DNA of 64,000 bases from Eleusine coracana subsp. coracana (lineage: Eukaryota; Streptophyta; Magnoliopsida; Poales; Poaceae), in assembly GCA_032690845.1 (NCBI GenBank), contig CM064434.1, positions 9,860,108-9,924,107 of the forward strand, given 5' to 3'. A program made the translations under genes and the position numbers. Shown piece by piece: positions 13,251-27,312 of the stretch (position 1 is its first letter; each line of letters starts with the position of its first letter). Below the pieces are notes generated by a model. It was given only the letters and a program-made list of their open reading frames with translations, was not told the origin of the DNA and ran no database searches.

Positions 13251-14038
13251 AACTGCACAACCAAGTCTATCACCTCGTTGTTCACCCTAGTTGTCGCCTT
13301 TGTCTCTGCACCATCGCTGCCTTGGTCTCCCACTTATTTCCCGTCTGATAGTCATGTAATGTTTTAGGGTTTTGTTTGCAACGACTTCAAAGAAAAGAGG
13401 GTGACAGTGGCACACTGGAATAAGGTCACTGAGACTTCTCCCTACCTCCTCAGATCCGATATCGACAAAGGCCAGTGAGAGTATATTTGTTTTTCCAAAT
13501 TTGAGTTATCCTTCAGATTGATAGTTGGTGTTTTAATCCAAGGGCGCATTTGGTTGTATTTAGTTGTGATGACATTGATATCCTCTCTTGATTTGTTCTA
13601 TGGAAAATCTGGTTTTTACAACACTTTGTTCTTATGGTGATGGATTAGAAGCTTGCGTTGCTTGTGGGACTCCCCTACTCAATGTTCTTTCAATGGATCC
13701 TAGATCTCATTATTAGAAGTGGTTGGTTATTGCAGTCTTTAAAGCCTTATGTGGTGAAGGCATTTGCAAGTATACCTTTCCTTTTCTGCTATTATGGTGT
13801 TCCTTTTTGAAGCTCTAGTGTTCTGCAAGCAATTAAAGGAAGCTGAGAACAAATAAAGCTTGATTTCGAACATTTGTGGTAGCAAGTGAGTGGAAAATGC
13901 GGACTGGGGATCTGATCTCCCAGCCGATGAACCTCGTTCCCCACAAATGATCCACTTTGCTTCCCCGCTTCCCTCATGATCCCAGTCATCTCCATACCCC
14001 TGATCATCTCTAGGTACGAACTTCTCTCTCCTCCCCCC

Positions 14039-17000
14039 ATGGATCTTCTAAAATTGAATCTCCAACCAGGTCCTAATCTACAAGAAGAAATCTAGCGTAA
14101 GTTATGTTTCCCTATCAACTTCAAGGATGACAATGGTTGTTTTGGATTTTTCCTGGTTGTTTTGATTGGTAGATGCAAGCATTGTCTCTCTGCTGAATTA
14201 GTTGGTCAGATGCTCCAAGTTTGTATCGGTGGCTTTGCAGCTGACTTTAGGCCTCAATGATTGGATGAGCGAGTGATCAAGTTTGTAGTTTCTTCTAAAT
14301 TAGTGGGCTTCTTTATTTACAGTCGCAAATCATTTGAATGTCAAGATTTCAAGATTACTTTTAATCTGTGGGGGGATGGCGGCCCTAATTGGTAAGGTGA
14401 ATCTCAATCTTTTTATCGAGAGGAAGAATCTTCCTAGGTACTGATTGCATCCATGCGGACAAAGAGGATTAAATGATCATATGCAGAAGCTCTGAAAAGC
14501 TTGAAACAACAATCCCCCACCCCTCACTTGAGAAAAAAAATTCATCTTAATGATCGGCGCAGATTTGAGGCAAGCTGATTTGTCAAGAGGTCTATAGGGA
14601 CTGAACGGATCTTAGATCCAGTAAGGAAATCTATCATTGGACAGCTTAATTTAGAGGATCTACTACCGAATTGTGAAGCCATACAAAAGGAGACAATGAA
14701 GATCAAGGGAAAGGCGGTGATCATGGAAAGTAACGCAACCGAGGAACTTCAAAATCAAATGCTCTAGAGCCTCTATTCTAGGAAACATGACCCTCTCAAC
14801 AATTTAACCCATTAAGGAGAAATACGGAAGCATGGCTCAAGAAAAGAAAATAGTAATTGCTGGATTCATCAAAATAATTTGTATCAAGTGTTTGACCTCT
14901 GGCCATTCTTCAATTGACTGTACAAATAAGATCAAATGTCGGAAATGATTTAAATGGGCTCATATGAAATTCTCCTGCAAACAAAAGGCTAAATGGGTTT
15001 CAACCCGCAGAGGCCTATTGTAGGTTTCCCAACTATGGAGCACCACCTTTTCAAGGCATTTTTGAATTAGTTTTCCATGCCCAATCCAGGCCCAAACCAG
15101 CCCTGCTCAAGCTCTCCACCAAAGTTTAGAAGTGTCCAAGATCGGGGCTCTTCATGCCATAACACCCGCCCCAGATACGTCATGTAGCCTCTTCGTCTTC
15201 CTTACCTATACCTCAGCTCTGCCTTCCAAAGCCATTGCAAGTGATTTATAGGTTGTATTTGTAAGTCCAGGCTGACAACCCGGAACCTTTCATCCCTCAA
15301 GGAATCAACCGGACTGAAGTTGCCAGATGGGTCCCCATGGTTCATGCAGTTGTGGCTCATCCCCTCCCCCCACCCAGCTAATGAATATGTTGCCATTGTT
15401 CTTATCAACCCTATGCCACTAAACTAGGTACTATTTGCCAACCTCCAAGCAGTTATAAGAGAGTTTATGGTTGATGTACTAGGAGTTAAAATCAGGAATA
15501 TCTAACCGTATCACTTGGGTCACACATACATTAGATTCGATAGCATCCATGATAGAGATATTCTAGTAGATCATGGAGTTTATGAATATGGTGACATATA
15601 GCTCACTTTGGTTCATCACAATGAAGGTCGCTATAGACGTGCTATTAGCTATAACAAAGTTGTTGGATCATGCTCCGGGGCTTCCCTCTTGATTATTGGC
15701 ATCAAAATTACATTGATATGCCATCTCCTCTTTTAGGCGTCGACTCACATGGGAAAATGACATGAATCATTTAGCCAAGATCTTGCTCAGAGTTAGAGTA
15801 ACAGATTTAGAAGCAATTCTTGAATGCATAGTGCTTAGAGAGGATGATGGTTTCAATGTATTCTCTTGGACAATCCAATGCGGAATTCTACAACAAAACA
15901 TGTTGGACATTTTACCGGCTGATGAGGAGCCAATGCATGTACCAAATGATGGCCATGATGATGCCCCCTTTGATTTTTTTTTGTTACGGTCAGTAGGGTC
16001 CTGGCCCTTTTCTACCTGGCAATGTTGATGATGAGGGAGCTCAGGATGAGAACATAGGTGATTTGGGACAATATCCAATTGAACCTGATATAGCTCCAGT
16101 AGTTAACGAGGTCCTTGAAGCAAACATTGCCCCGATACCACCTATGGAGGAAGATCAAGCGCATGTTGCAAATGATGAACAACAAGAGGACAATGGTAAG
16201 GAATAAGCTTAGCCATAGATTATGCTAGACCTTAATGAACCTGCTATAAGTGATATCATCTTGGACGATGCTCCAAACTCACCCAAGGATTTGGTTAATC
16301 TGTCACTACCTGATCTGAATGCTCTAATTGCAAAAGATGATATTGTGGACAACCAAAAAATTGTACAGGTAAACCAAGTGGTCTTGGCATTGCCTGCCAT
16401 GGGGGATCCAATAATGTTTTAGGAACATCAAGAACCAGTGAATTTTTTACTACTCTAGAAGACCTCATACCTGAGCAAGAGATACCTGTAGCTGCTCAGC
16501 AACATGAAATTCTACCTAAGAACTTCGAGTTGGTAGATGACAATCAAATTTCACAAATGATCAAGGACTCATGCTTAGGCTCGAGTCTCATGGTGATATG
16601 CAGATTGGCTTCATGCAACCTTTGAATATGGGAGATCTTGATCCTGTCTTTCAGTCATTATGACTCTCAAACCACACCCTAGTCTCAAGGTTCACGCATA
16701 TCTCTTTAGATTGTGGGCAAGACACTTTCAGCCATTGGGTCATTCAATGTTGACTGTTGAAATACCAAAAGATTAGGCATCTTTCTTTATAGTTCAGCTA
16801 CTAACACCACAAAATTTTGAGTGGGCTAAGTCATTTCTATAGTCAGAATCATGGAACTTCCTCAATGACTTCTTTGACAAGGCTAGCTCAATGAAGCAGG
16901 TGATACCTTCTAATTTCCCAATGGATATCTCCAAGCAATTTGTTCAAAGCAATATAACCTGAAAGTCATAAAGGCAAGGAGATACATTCTGAGCAGATCT

Positions 17001-17257
17001 CTGAAGACTCTAATATGGTGCCTCTTACCCCTAGGATTACAACTCCTGCATCTCTACCTGAAGAGATTGCAACTCCTGCATCTCCACCTTCAGATATTGC
17101 AACTCTGCATATCTACCTGCAGGAAACACTTCACCTTTGCTTGAAAGAAAAAGAAATCATAGAACAGTTCCATTTTCAGTTTTCCCTTCAGACAAGGAAA
17201 ATCAATTCATCCAACCAATCCAATGAAGATACATCCAAAAAGAAGCAAAAGAAGTGA
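14039..17257 (+). pseudogene. LINE ORF1 (gag-like, CCHC zinc knuckles), broken
   Basis: Starts ATGGATCTTCTAAAATTG and carries the plant LINE ORF1 segment with LWGDGGPNW near 14370. Two CCHC-type knuckles lie at about 14880-14990 (CIKCLTSGHSSIDC, then a second with a stop codon inside it). An acidic, repetitive tail follows (PDLNALIAKDDIVD and a repeated TPASLPE-like unit near 17040-17100), ending in a lysine-rich KKKQKK. Such proteins bind the element's RNA. Many in-frame stops; not expressed as a full protein. Confidence 0.7.
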
Positions 17258-17670
17258 AAGAATGGGAGGTACCCCAAATCTAGAAAATAAGTGGAATGGT
17301 GACTTTTGGTGATCTTGTTGCAGTGGATCCAATAATGAATTGGGTTTTGCTTTGATGCTTGAATTCAAGTTTTCTATTGCTTATGTTATGTGGAACCTTC
17401 TTATAACTAAGTGTGACTTCTTCCTTCACCTATTGTCAATTATTTCAGGAATCTGGTCCTCTTTGAGTATATGGTAACCTCTTTGTAATCCTAGCATAGT
17501 GTTACATTGGCTCTCCCCAATTACCTCTGGAATTTGGTCCTCTTGCAGCATATGACATTCTCTCTGTAATGCTAGCATAGAGTTACAAGAGTTCCACCTA
17601 AATACTTTGAAAGTTGGTTACCGACACATGTTAAGCATGGGTGTCTCCCACTCCCAATTACACCTATTTA

Positions 17671-20600
17671 ATGGATAGTCACAAGAATAGGAACAATAGG
17701 AAAGGGGAAACCTTGTGTTGGAACATCAGGGGTATCAATTGTGACAAGAAATGGAATGCAGTGCGAAGTAAGATAAAGGAGACTTAGAGTAAAATCATTT
17801 GTTTACAAGAAACCAAAAAAGAGTTCTTTGATCGGCAATACATCTAGAAGTTCTATACACGCAATCTTGATTCTTTTGAATTTATTCCTTCACAAGGCGC
17901 CTTAAGAGGTTCAATCATTATTTGGAATAGTACAAAATTTACGGGAGAACTTGTCTTTTAGAATCAGTATGCCCAATCAATGGAGTTCACTTCTCTGTTA
18001 TCTGGGGATCACTAGGTCCTCAGAAACATCTATGGTATGTATCCCACATGGGAAAATGGAATTCTTAGAATGGTTTAGGAATATTGATATGCGTGATGAT
18101 GTAGATTGGATAATTATGGGGGGTTTCAATTTAATCAGATCACCAGACAACAAGAACAAATCGAGAGGGGATGTTCCATTCATGTTGGATTTCAATTAAG
18201 CCATAAGTAATTTGAGGCTAACTGAACTCCTACTAAAACATCAGATATTCACAAGAAAATCCCCTCCTACAAAGGTTAGACTGGTTCTTTACTTCTGCTT
18301 CATGGATACAAAAATTTCATGGCGCTTATGCTTCAACCCTGATAAGGGATACTTTAGATCATGTACCTTGTTTATCATAGTTCAATCCGACATACCAATA
18401 GCTAGAGTATTTAGATTCAAGAATCACTAGATGAAACATCATGATTTTCATATCATTTTGCAACATGAGCATACAAGCTCCCCATACTGATGTTGCTAAA
18501 AAGCTATAAGAAAAATTGGAAGCAGCAAGAAGAATTTTCAAGGAATGGCAAAAAAAAAATCTTCCCAATTTGTACAAAACAATTTCAATTGTAAATAAGT
18601 ACTAGGCTTGTTATACATGCTAGAAGAATCTTGAGATTTATGAATTAAGGAATGGAATTTTAGAAAAATCTTACAAACTCATCTTCCTAATCTGTTGCGC
18701 CCACAAATGATTTATTGGAAGCCGAGAGGTATTATGAAATGGGTTAAGTTAGGTGATGAATGCATTGAATTCTTTCATGCAATCATCAAACATATGCAGA
18801 GCTCGATTACCTCTGCGACAGATGAAATGGGAAATATGGTTCAAGAGCACCACCAGAAAGCAGAACTACTGTGGCAGGCATATATGGATAGATTGGGCAT
18901 GTCTGAATATAAGACTATGCATTTTGATCTTGAATTACTAGATCTAGTGGACAACCTAGAATGGATATGAGCACCATTTACCAAAAAAGAAATTGACAAA
19001 ATTATTGCTCAATTACCAACTCATGAATAACCTAGGCCTAATGGATTCAGTACTGATTTCTTAAGGAAGTGTTGGCTTTTCATTGCTGAGGATTTCTATG
19101 ATCTGGTGTAGGATTTTTATGAGGAAAACTTATGTATCCAAAGTATAAAGGATTTTATGTCACCTTGGTCCTAAAAATTGATAACCCAATGATAGTAAAT
19201 GACTATAGGCCAATCTCTTTTCTAAACCCACGCATCAAACTTCTAAGAAAGCTTATGGCTGAAAGACTCAAAAGATCTTCATAGAGTCAATTCACCAGAA
19301 TCAATATGGTTTTATCAAGTCCAGATCAATTTAAGATTGCCTAGCTTGGCCTTTTGGGTACTTATATCTATGCCAAAAATCTAGAAAGGAGATGGTCATC
19401 TTCAAACTAGATTTTAAGAAAGCGTTTGACAAAATTGAACATTATGTTATACTAGAAATTCTAAAGCACAAAGGATTTGGACAAAAGTGGATTACTTGGG
19501 TCAAGGGAGTGCTGGAACAGGTACTTCTTCAATTCCCCTAAATGGGGTTCCTGGCAAGGTGTGTCATTGCAAAAGGGGAGTTAGGCAAGGGGATCCCTTC
19601 TCACCCCTTTTACTTGTCCTTGTTGCTGATCTTCTCCAATCGGTGATCAATAAAGCTAAGGATTTAGGGGTTCTACATTTGCCTTTACCCATGGGTGCAG
19701 GAACTGATTTCCAAGTTGTCCAATATGTTGATGATACTCTGCTCATAATGGAAGCTTGTCCAAGATAACTAATAGATCTTAAGGATTTATTACATACATT
19801 TGGAGAATCAATAGGAGATAAAGTCAACTATAGCAAGTCTGTCATTGTTCCAATCAATGTTTCTGTGGAAAGAATGGAAATATTGGCCAACACAGTTGGA
19901 TGCAAAGTGGGAAAACTTCATTTGCTTACTTAGGACTGCCTCTACATCTCACCAAACCAAAAAATGGAATACTTTCTACCGCTGATTCAAAGGATTGAAA
20001 GGAGGCTAATTAGCACTTCAATCTTCTTATCTCAAGTTGGGAAGATGGAAATAGTCAATGCGGTAATGTCCTCATTACCCACATACTTCATGTGCACCTT
20101 GAAGATACCAGCCACTGTGATCAAACAGATTGACCATTATAGAAAAATTGTTCTTGGAGAGAACCTGATCTTAACAACAAAAAGCCACCTCTTGCAACCT
20201 GAGATATGGTGACTCAGCCAAAAAGTGAAGATGGACTGGGAGTCAAAAAGTTGTCTGTTCAAAATGATGCCTTACTAGTAAAGAACCTACACAAGTTCTA
20301 TAATCATGCAGATATTCCTCGGATCAGGTTAATATGGGATAATTATTACAATAGAAACATCTTGCCAGGGCAGAGGAAGAGAGGCTCATTTTGGTGGAGA
20401 AGCCTCATAAAACTCTTCGATATATATAGAGGTATTAGTGTTGCAACTGTAGGAGATGGTCATTCGATCGCACTCTAGGATCATATGTGGGATGGCCAAG
20501 TTCCCAAGCTGTCCTACCTGAACTTTATTCCTACTCCACAAAACCAATTCTTAGGCTCAGTACTGCAATCACACACATAGAATCTATCAAGTTTCTTTCA

Positions 20601-21246
20601 ACTGCCATTGTCAATAGAAGCTCAATAGCAGTTCCAGCTCCTTCAGTTCCAAATTCAGTCGGTAGACTAACAACTTGATCAAGATCAATGGTCTTACAGT
20701 TGGGGAAATGCAGAGTTCAGTTAAAAAAAGCTTACAAATGGTTACAAGGACATATATAGATACACCCTGCATTCCATTGGACTTGGGCATCATGTTGTCA
20801 AATGAAGCATAAAGTTTTCTTCTCGTTAATCCTAAAGGACAGATTTAATACCAGAGGTGATCTATGAAGAAGGGAAATGTATCTCAAAGATTATAATTGT
20901 GAAATGTGCATACTCCAGCAAGAAGAATCCATATATCACCTATTCCTAAGGTGTAATTGTACTAGAGCATGCTGGGAATCTATTGGTCTGTATGCCCCAA
21001 TCACTTCAAATCCACGGGTGACAGTGCAGCAATTTAAGAGGCAACTGCAAGTTCCTTTCTTTACGGGGATCATAATCCTCATGACATGGAGCATTTGGTT
21101 AATAAGGAATGCATGAATTTTCAATGCCTTAGATCCAACAGTGGAGAATTGCAAAGAAAAAATTCAAAAAGGAATTCGCCTTAGCTATACTGAGAGCAAA
21201 GCAAATCAATGCTGCAAGAATGAAAAAATGGCTAGCTGCTTTGTAA
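17671..21246 (+). pseudogene. LINE ORF2 (endonuclease and reverse transcriptase), broken
   Basis: Begins ATG at 17671. The apurinic-type endonuclease domain shows LCWNIRGIN and IICLQETK at the start and WIIMGGFNLIRSP near 18110. The reverse transcriptase has DYRPIS near 19205, FKLDFKKAFDKIEH near 19405, RQGDPFSPLL near 19585 and the catalytic YVDDT at about 19725. The thumb/connection region is at 19960-20480. A C-terminal zf-RVT motif (CEMCILQQEESIYHLFLRC) lies at 20898-20955, and the ORF ends KKWLAAL at 21246. Numerous stops and frameshifts split it. It would nick target DNA and copy its own RNA by target-primed reverse transcription. Confidence 0.88.
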
Positions 21247-21385
21247 TTGCTTTATTCCTTTCGTTTTGGTTTCTGTTTGTTTTTTCTTGAATGACCGTAC
21301 ATTTCTGGTCATTTATGGCCGTTTTAACTAATATATATAATCAGTAGGGGGCCTCCCCCTCCTATCCCTGTCAGAAAAATGAAGG

Positions 21386-22173
21386 AAGAAGACGACCAAA
21401 GAAATTGTCAATGTAATTTTTATTTTGATCAGTCATTTTGTATCGAGCCATCCTTCTTTTGTACTTACTATTATTTTCCTTGATAAATATCAGATGCAAG
21501 GAACTCTATTGAGGGTCTTTCTGAAAAAAAGGAACTACAGAACCACACTGAAAATTCACGGGACTCATCATAGTAGAATCATCATACCATGAGTTCTGCA
21601 TCATATAAAACTATATACTAGATTGGTAGGTGAAATAAGTATCACACTTATTTGTATGAACATTACTTTTTTTTCCTCAAGAATATATTAAAATTATCCC
21701 AACCATAGTATCGATCGATGCTTGTAGTTGTTCCTTATTGCATATTATTATACGGAAACATATAGTCATCGCTGCTACAAGTGTCCCTATATTTTCTGTC
21801 AACATGTCATATAATACTGTAGAGATAATGCCCTTAACATATTATGATAAATCACAATAGGTTCCATCGTACTTCTGCTGCATTTGAGGATCAATTCTAG
21901 TTCAAAGATGGATATTTAGTTACATGTGTGCTGATGCAAACATAAAACAACATCCCAAGTACAAGATCTAGTTAAATTAATTTATTTAAGTATAACTGGA
22001 TACTAAATTAGAAAAACAATACATGATCTATTTATTTCTCTATAACACACATATATATATGAATGTTTCGTGGTACACACCTCTACTGTATATAGCAGTA
22101 TGTTTTCAGAAGGCATTTGTATGTGCTCTGATAATAATTCGTAAAATATGCTTGGCTTGCAATTTCTGCTTAC
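21386..22173. other. No recognisable gene; 3' side of the kinase
   Basis: AT-rich. The last short exon and 3' UTR of the minus-strand kinase should lie here, because the exon at 22174-22341 appears to end in a splice donor (GAG then GTAAGC). I could not identify that last exon. Confidence 0.4.
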
Positions 22174-24322
22174 CTCTCCACTTAAGATTTGAGAAATGGT
22201 ACAAGCATCTGGCCTTCTCGATAACTCGAAGTCCACACATTGAAGTGCTATGCTGATGCATTGCTCTACTTGTTCCGTATATATCTCTGGTGAAGTATAC
22301 TTCAGTTCTTTTTGGAAAACGTCCCTCCATCTTTGAAGCACCTAAAGATTTGCACTGGTGAGATAAAAATAAATGATGTCATGCGACAGCTAGATTAGTT
22401 GGTTCTTACATTCTCTCTGTACTCAGCGAGGCTTATTTCCGTAGCCAGGCAATGTGGTGCAAAACTTATGGGATATTTCCTTTCACCTGTGATAATCTCT
22501 ATTACTAGAACACCGAAGCTGAATATATCTGCCTTTGGAGAGACTACGCCATGAAATTGGTATTCTGGTGCCATGTATCCACAGCAAGATAACTTGGAAG
22601 TTTAGGCATCGCATCCACTAATCAAATTGTGCAGAAGTTTAGTAGACGACTGAATTGAAAAGTAAGTTTTGTAGTTTACAGTGATCCAGCCAGCTCATTT
22701 CCACAGATGATAGTTCTCGATTTCTGTGCACCTAAGAGCCTGGACAAACCAAAATCTGCCATTTTCGGCATCATTGCGTCATCCATCAGTATATTTTGAG
22801 GTTTCAGGTCCAGGTGAACAATACGGTGTTGCCCATGAAGGAAATGCAAACCACTGCTAATTCCCTTAATTATCTCATATCTCTTATTCCAATCGAGGCT
22901 TTTATCTGTAGACATTAGTGAATAACCAAGAAAACTTTTAATTAGTGACCGTACCAAAATTCATGTACTTTATAAGCACTGTGTACCCTGTACGTGACGT
23001 TATATGAATTTGGAGCATCCATTGTTGTCTGCTTTAACCATTGTGACGGCCAGGCCTTAGATCAAGTGTAATATACTACCAAAAATAATAATATGTGCAT
23101 CTGGTTTAAATCAGAAGACAATGTAATGACAGGGACAATGGTGACGTCCATGTAAAGAGGTACTAAAGCCGAAGCTTAGATAGAAATTAACTGTAAACTT
23201 AAAACGTGAAGTTACTAATATACGGACCGAAATATTTTTGATACAAACCAGGGCTTTCATGGTCCGATGGACATTTTAGAGAGAATTATATATTAGTTGA
23301 AAGAATGTTTCGTGACTTCAAATAACAATTTCATATAAATCCTATGCACCATTGCTAACAGTTGAAGCACAGCAATATCACAAACTGTTGGTGGGCCTGG
23401 GCAGTCCTTTGCTTCCTATGAATCTAAGAAAACCCAAATGAAACTTAATTAAATATATTAAGGAACTATATAATGTTAATTGTACTAAGTAACAGCTTAA
23501 GAAGCCTCCTTTTGCAGAAAAAAACTTTATTGGTCATTGAGCTTTTAAATATACTCCCTCCTTATTTTTATTGTTGACATTCTGTAGTGCAGTTTTGAAC
23601 TGCCCGACATCATCAAATGAAATAAGGAGAGAGTATAGTAGCAATTACGTTAACGGATACTATACATCTACTAAAGTTAATACAATTCTCATAAATATGA
23701 TCATTCTGTAAAAGAATAACAACATGACCGCAATCCTACATCCTACGCTTTTTTTACCATTGAAACTAACAAAGTTAGTTCTAGTAAAAACTGAAATACA
23801 AAGAGAACCAAGTATTGTGTATATTGTATAGTCATACCAGTAATATGCTTATCAAGGCTCGTTTTGCTCGGATATTCAAAGCAGAGCAAACATTTTTGTT
23901 TCTGAGCCATAACGTAACTACCGTTTGGTAGCTTCACAGCTTCCAACTTTGATTCCGCACAGTACCCTAAAAGTTGAACTATATTTTTGTGGTTGATGCC
24001 TATCACATTTGTAACTTCTTTCTGGAACTGGCCATCACTCAGCAAACCCTCAGACAACTTCTTTACAGCAATAATTTTCCCGCTTTGAAGGATTCCCTAC
24101 AGACAATATTTAGGTATGAATTTGATTCATAACCTTTGTTAAAATTGGAAAAATGAAGCAAAAACAAGCTGCCCATACTTTGTAAACTACTCCATATCCA
24201 CCCTCGCCAAGTAGCTGTTTATTCGAGAAATTGCATGTGATATCTTTCAAAAACTCGAATGACAATTGTATTGGTGATGCAGTTGGGTCATGTAGCTTCG
24301 CCTCCAACATTTCTGGGTCCAT
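22174..24322 (-). CDS. Receptor-like/cytoplasmic Ser/Thr protein kinase, grass-type; one splice acceptor altered
   Basis: Exons on the minus strand: 24179-24322, 23838-24096, 22680-22905, 22410-22581, 22174-22341, with a last short exon unfound. The start MDPEML (24322) was chosen by family feel; an upstream in-frame ATG is at 24388. Motifs: glycine loop LLGEGGYGVVYKG, catalytic lysine in IAVKKL, catalytic loop HLDLKPQN, DFG in KMADFGLSR, MAPEY activation segment, KADIFSFGVLVIEIITGE, and SRRPDAC near the C-terminus. No signal peptide, transmembrane segment or extracellular domain is visible, so it is either a cytoplasmic kinase or a receptor kinase that lost its front. The acceptor before exon 22410-22581 reads TTGCTG instead of TTGCAG, although the frame across that join is exact (GSL then GYMAPEY). 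The nearest AG (CCAAG) would shift the frame and stop within about 16 codons, so the copy may be a pseudogene. Confidence 0.75.
23554..23633. mobile_element. Stowaway-type MITE in a kinase intron
   Basis: An 80-bp element with inverted ends CTCCCTCCTTATTT (left) and CTCTCTCCTTATTT (complement of right), flanked by TA on both sides (23552-23553 and 23634-23635), the Tc1/mariner target duplication. It lies in the intron between the N-lobe and catalytic-loop exons of the kinase. Confidence 0.8.
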
Positions 24323-24389
24323 GGTTGTATTTTCAATTCCTGACCATACAGATGCTAATTTAGAAAGCATAGAAACAAGCATGCTCACA

Positions 24390-26030
24390 TATAATAGTGT
24401 CTATTCACTGGTGAATTTAATACACAGCAGATGAAATGAATCAAGCAATACAATTTCAGACGGGGTATTTTGAATTAATACATTTCTATTCTGAGAAGCT
24501 AAGCAGAGGATTAGATGCTAGATGTCTGATATAACAAGGGCACACAGCTATCTGTACTTGCTACCAGCATCTTATAAAAAATCGCTCCCCTTTCCCGGCA
24601 GCTACCTGAGCCTGTAGCCGCCAACCATCACAACGAAGAGGACAATGATGGAGAGGGCCTGTTTTCCATTTCCATCCCTTGCTCCCAGCTAGATCTCGTG
24701 GATGGCAATCAACCTAGGCGTGGAAATCCAGACCAGCTGTCATGGCCACCAGACGGGAAGCATGGTGGACGTGCCATCGCTCAACAGTGACATAGGTAGT
24801 TGTCGGTCCCATCAGCCATTATCCAACTTTGGTGTGCATTGATGCACCGGCGGTGTCCATGACCATGTCCGGTGCTTGGGGTCTTTGCAGTACCATTCTC
24901 ATTCCATGCTTTATGGCGACACGGTTTGTGTCTGTGGTGAGAGGGCATGTTTTTCGTCATGTCAATCTCCGGGTTCGATGGCTGCCCCGTGTGGCAGTCC
25001 TCTTCCAGGATCTGAAGTTCAAGTAGATGGCCATGACGGCCTGACGGGTCGTTTTACGTGGTGTTGCTTGCGCACTAATTTTTTTTTTTGATTCGATATG
25101 TATGCTAAAAGGATGACTTTTCGATACGCATAATGATAGGACTCTAAAGGCACCATCTCGGTTGATGTGCTAATAACCCGACTCTAGCTTGGCTTCGATC
25201 TCTTCTTCACAATCGAGAAACGTCGTATCCAGATCAACATGGTGGCGCCACCTCGGTTCGTCTCCACCATGGCTCGTGGTACCACCGTTTCGCCGTCAGC
25301 ACCATGATTCCAATGCGAGACGGTCCAACACTCCAACTCCAAGTACTCGATCCCCTCACCCCCGTATGTCTATCCTATTCCTCAGTTAATACCCTAGGCC
25401 ACTAGCATCATCGACTCCCAGATTTGCAATGGGCTACAGATCCTTTCCTTGCTGATTCACAATGGCAGTCACACCCACGCCGATCTGCCCATGCAAGGGC
25501 ATTGAACAGAAATTCTTTGTTCCGTTATGTCATCCCCACCCATTATGTGTTTTTTGATGATATCATACATTGTTTGTTTCCTCATATGTATTCACACTTG
25601 TTGACCTGCTGGATGGCAAATTGGCAACCTAAAGTTTTGAGATCAAAATGGATCAGTTCACATCGCTACACTCAGACCAAAGTGCTAGGACGGAGCAGCT
25701 GTTGGAATTTGACCCATTGTATATGGCTCATTCAGGGTGGCTGCTGGTTTTTGTACCATCCTGCTAGTCTATGGTGGTCCACACTAACTTAAATAGCCTC
25801 ACTCGTACCTATGGTTGAATAAAGAAAACTTTAGGAGAGATAGAGAGCATAATTATGAGTACACACGCACGCGTGTGCGTATATGCGCTTTTTCGTGTGT
25901 TGTCCCGCGTGACTTGTGACTTACGACACGCGACCGTGACATGGCGTGTCTGTGAGTCTAAGTAATTTTTTTTGCCACTCGTATCCTCTATAATTCTGAA
26001 CCGTTATGTACTAATCAAGATGATTAATAC
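24390..26030. other. No recognisable gene
   Basis: The segment at 24590-25060 is moderately GC-rich with short open frames; 25190-25790 is similar. None gives a protein I recognise. A short CA/TG-rich stretch of alternating ACAC and GTGT words is at 25860-25960. The composition change suggests transposon or captured-gene debris, but no ends were found. Confidence 0.4.
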
Positions 26031-26039
26031 ACAGTTAAT

Positions 26040-26480
26040 TGTCATAATTAGAGTTAATAGGCCTGTCTTGCTATTAACTACTATTTAGTGGGTGTAATTA
26101 GAGAGGAAACGGCTCCTGGAGGGCAGCCGAGCCTATATAAGGCTCCTGGAGACGTCCAGGATTCCATCTTAGAGAAAAATCTCTTCCGCTTCTTCTTCTT
26201 CCTTCCTTAGGAGAGCTATGTTATAGTGTTGAGCTGCTTCCATCTCGCCGGTCCTATTCCTTGGCGTGCACCAAGGAAAAGGGTGAGCGGAATCTCCGTA
26301 CCTTTGCCGCCATGAAGCCCGCACGAGGAGCGGCAATAAGGTTTCTGGGCAGCGTATCTGCGTGACAGCTCGAGACTGATCCACGGTGATCTGTGCTACC
26401 TCATCGATGAGCTATCATATCTACATCGGCGGTCTGCTTCTTCTCCAATTTGTGTTGTTTGAAGCGTCGACAAACCCAAC
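26040..26480 (+). promoter_or_regulatory. Promoter-like segment, possibly part of an LTR
   Basis: A TATA-like word (CCTATATAAGG) at about 26132-26142 lies between two copies of GGCTCCTGGAG (about 26111 and 26142). A CT-rich, leader-like stretch with TCTTCCGCTTCTTCTTC follows. The layout resembles the U3-R region of a grass LTR, but neither TG/CA ends nor a primer binding site could be placed. The flanking 26480-27050 shows no gene. Confidence 0.35.
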
Positions 26481-27054
26481 GTAAGTTCTAATGGCTCCCC
26501 TAGTTTTTATTGCGTTGCTCTGCCTGCTGCATGTGTTAGTTAGTATCTTGTGTTTAAAAGATTATGAAATTTACATTAAACTAAAATCTGGAATTAGAAT
26601 AATACATATTTCTTCAACAATGACGCCACCGGGATTAAAGCGTGAACAATCGCGCTGACTATTGCACCACATTGGTGTGTCTGGATGGAGACAACCAGCA
26701 TGCAAGTCCCCTAGAGGAGGCCGCCGAGATCAAAGCCCATCCGCCATGCTTGCAGTGAAGACGTTGGCTCACCCATCTTCTTTTCATTGTTAAGGGTTGC
26801 TTTTGCATCATTTGGCCATCACTAATTCACAAGTTCCAGTCACGATGTGGGTACTGATTCTTTCCATGTTTTTCTTTTATTTTTGCCTTCCTACCTATCA
26901 TTGCATCTTCAGGACGTGAGATCTGCTAATAAATGTGATCAATCACAAAATAGAGGAGAGGTCGACCAAAAAAAAACTAGACCTGCCGGAGTAAGACCGC
27001 TCCAACGATATTTTTCTAAGAAGAAGGACCTTCTCACACAGGTCTAAAAAATTT

Positions 27055-27312
27055 CCGAACCCCCTCCCCTCCTGACATGGTGACCCTTTTTTTAGCATGT
27101 GTGAGAACTTTTATAGTGCACCGACCTTTTAAATCGGGAGCAACGCCCGCACCGATTAGCTCCAGACAGGGTCTTACACATGCTTTGGCTTAGGGGAAAG
27201 GCGAGAAAATTTTTTAACCTAATTCAGAAAATTCGCTCCTACTGGGAATCGAACCCGGGACCTAGGAGGTGCTACTAAGCCACCTTACCACTACAGTAAA
27301 GCACCGTTCGCT
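27055..27312 (-). mobile_element. tRNA-derived SINE
   Basis: On the minus strand the sequence starts near 27310 with a tRNA-like head: TAGTGGTAAGGTGGC (A-box-like) and GGTTCGATTCCC (a perfect pol III B box, complement of about 27249-27260), spaced as in a tRNA gene. About 190 bp of unrelated body follows to roughly 27060. This is the structure of grass SINEs. No full tRNA cloverleaf is present, so it is not a functional tRNA gene. The ends are approximate. Confidence 0.65.

Larger units (their letters stand above)
13255..21385 (+). mobile_element. L1-type LINE retrotransposon, decayed
   Basis: A non-LTR retrotransposon on the plus strand with a pyrimidine-rich 5' region (to about 14038), an ORF1 with zinc knuckles, an ORF2 with endonuclease, reverse transcriptase and a C-terminal zf-RVT zinc finger, and a 3' tail near 21300-21385 ending CTGTCAGAAAAATG. 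Both ORFs contain many stops and frameshifts, so the copy is old and immobile. The exact 5' end and target duplications were not found; 13255 is an estimate. Confidence 0.85.
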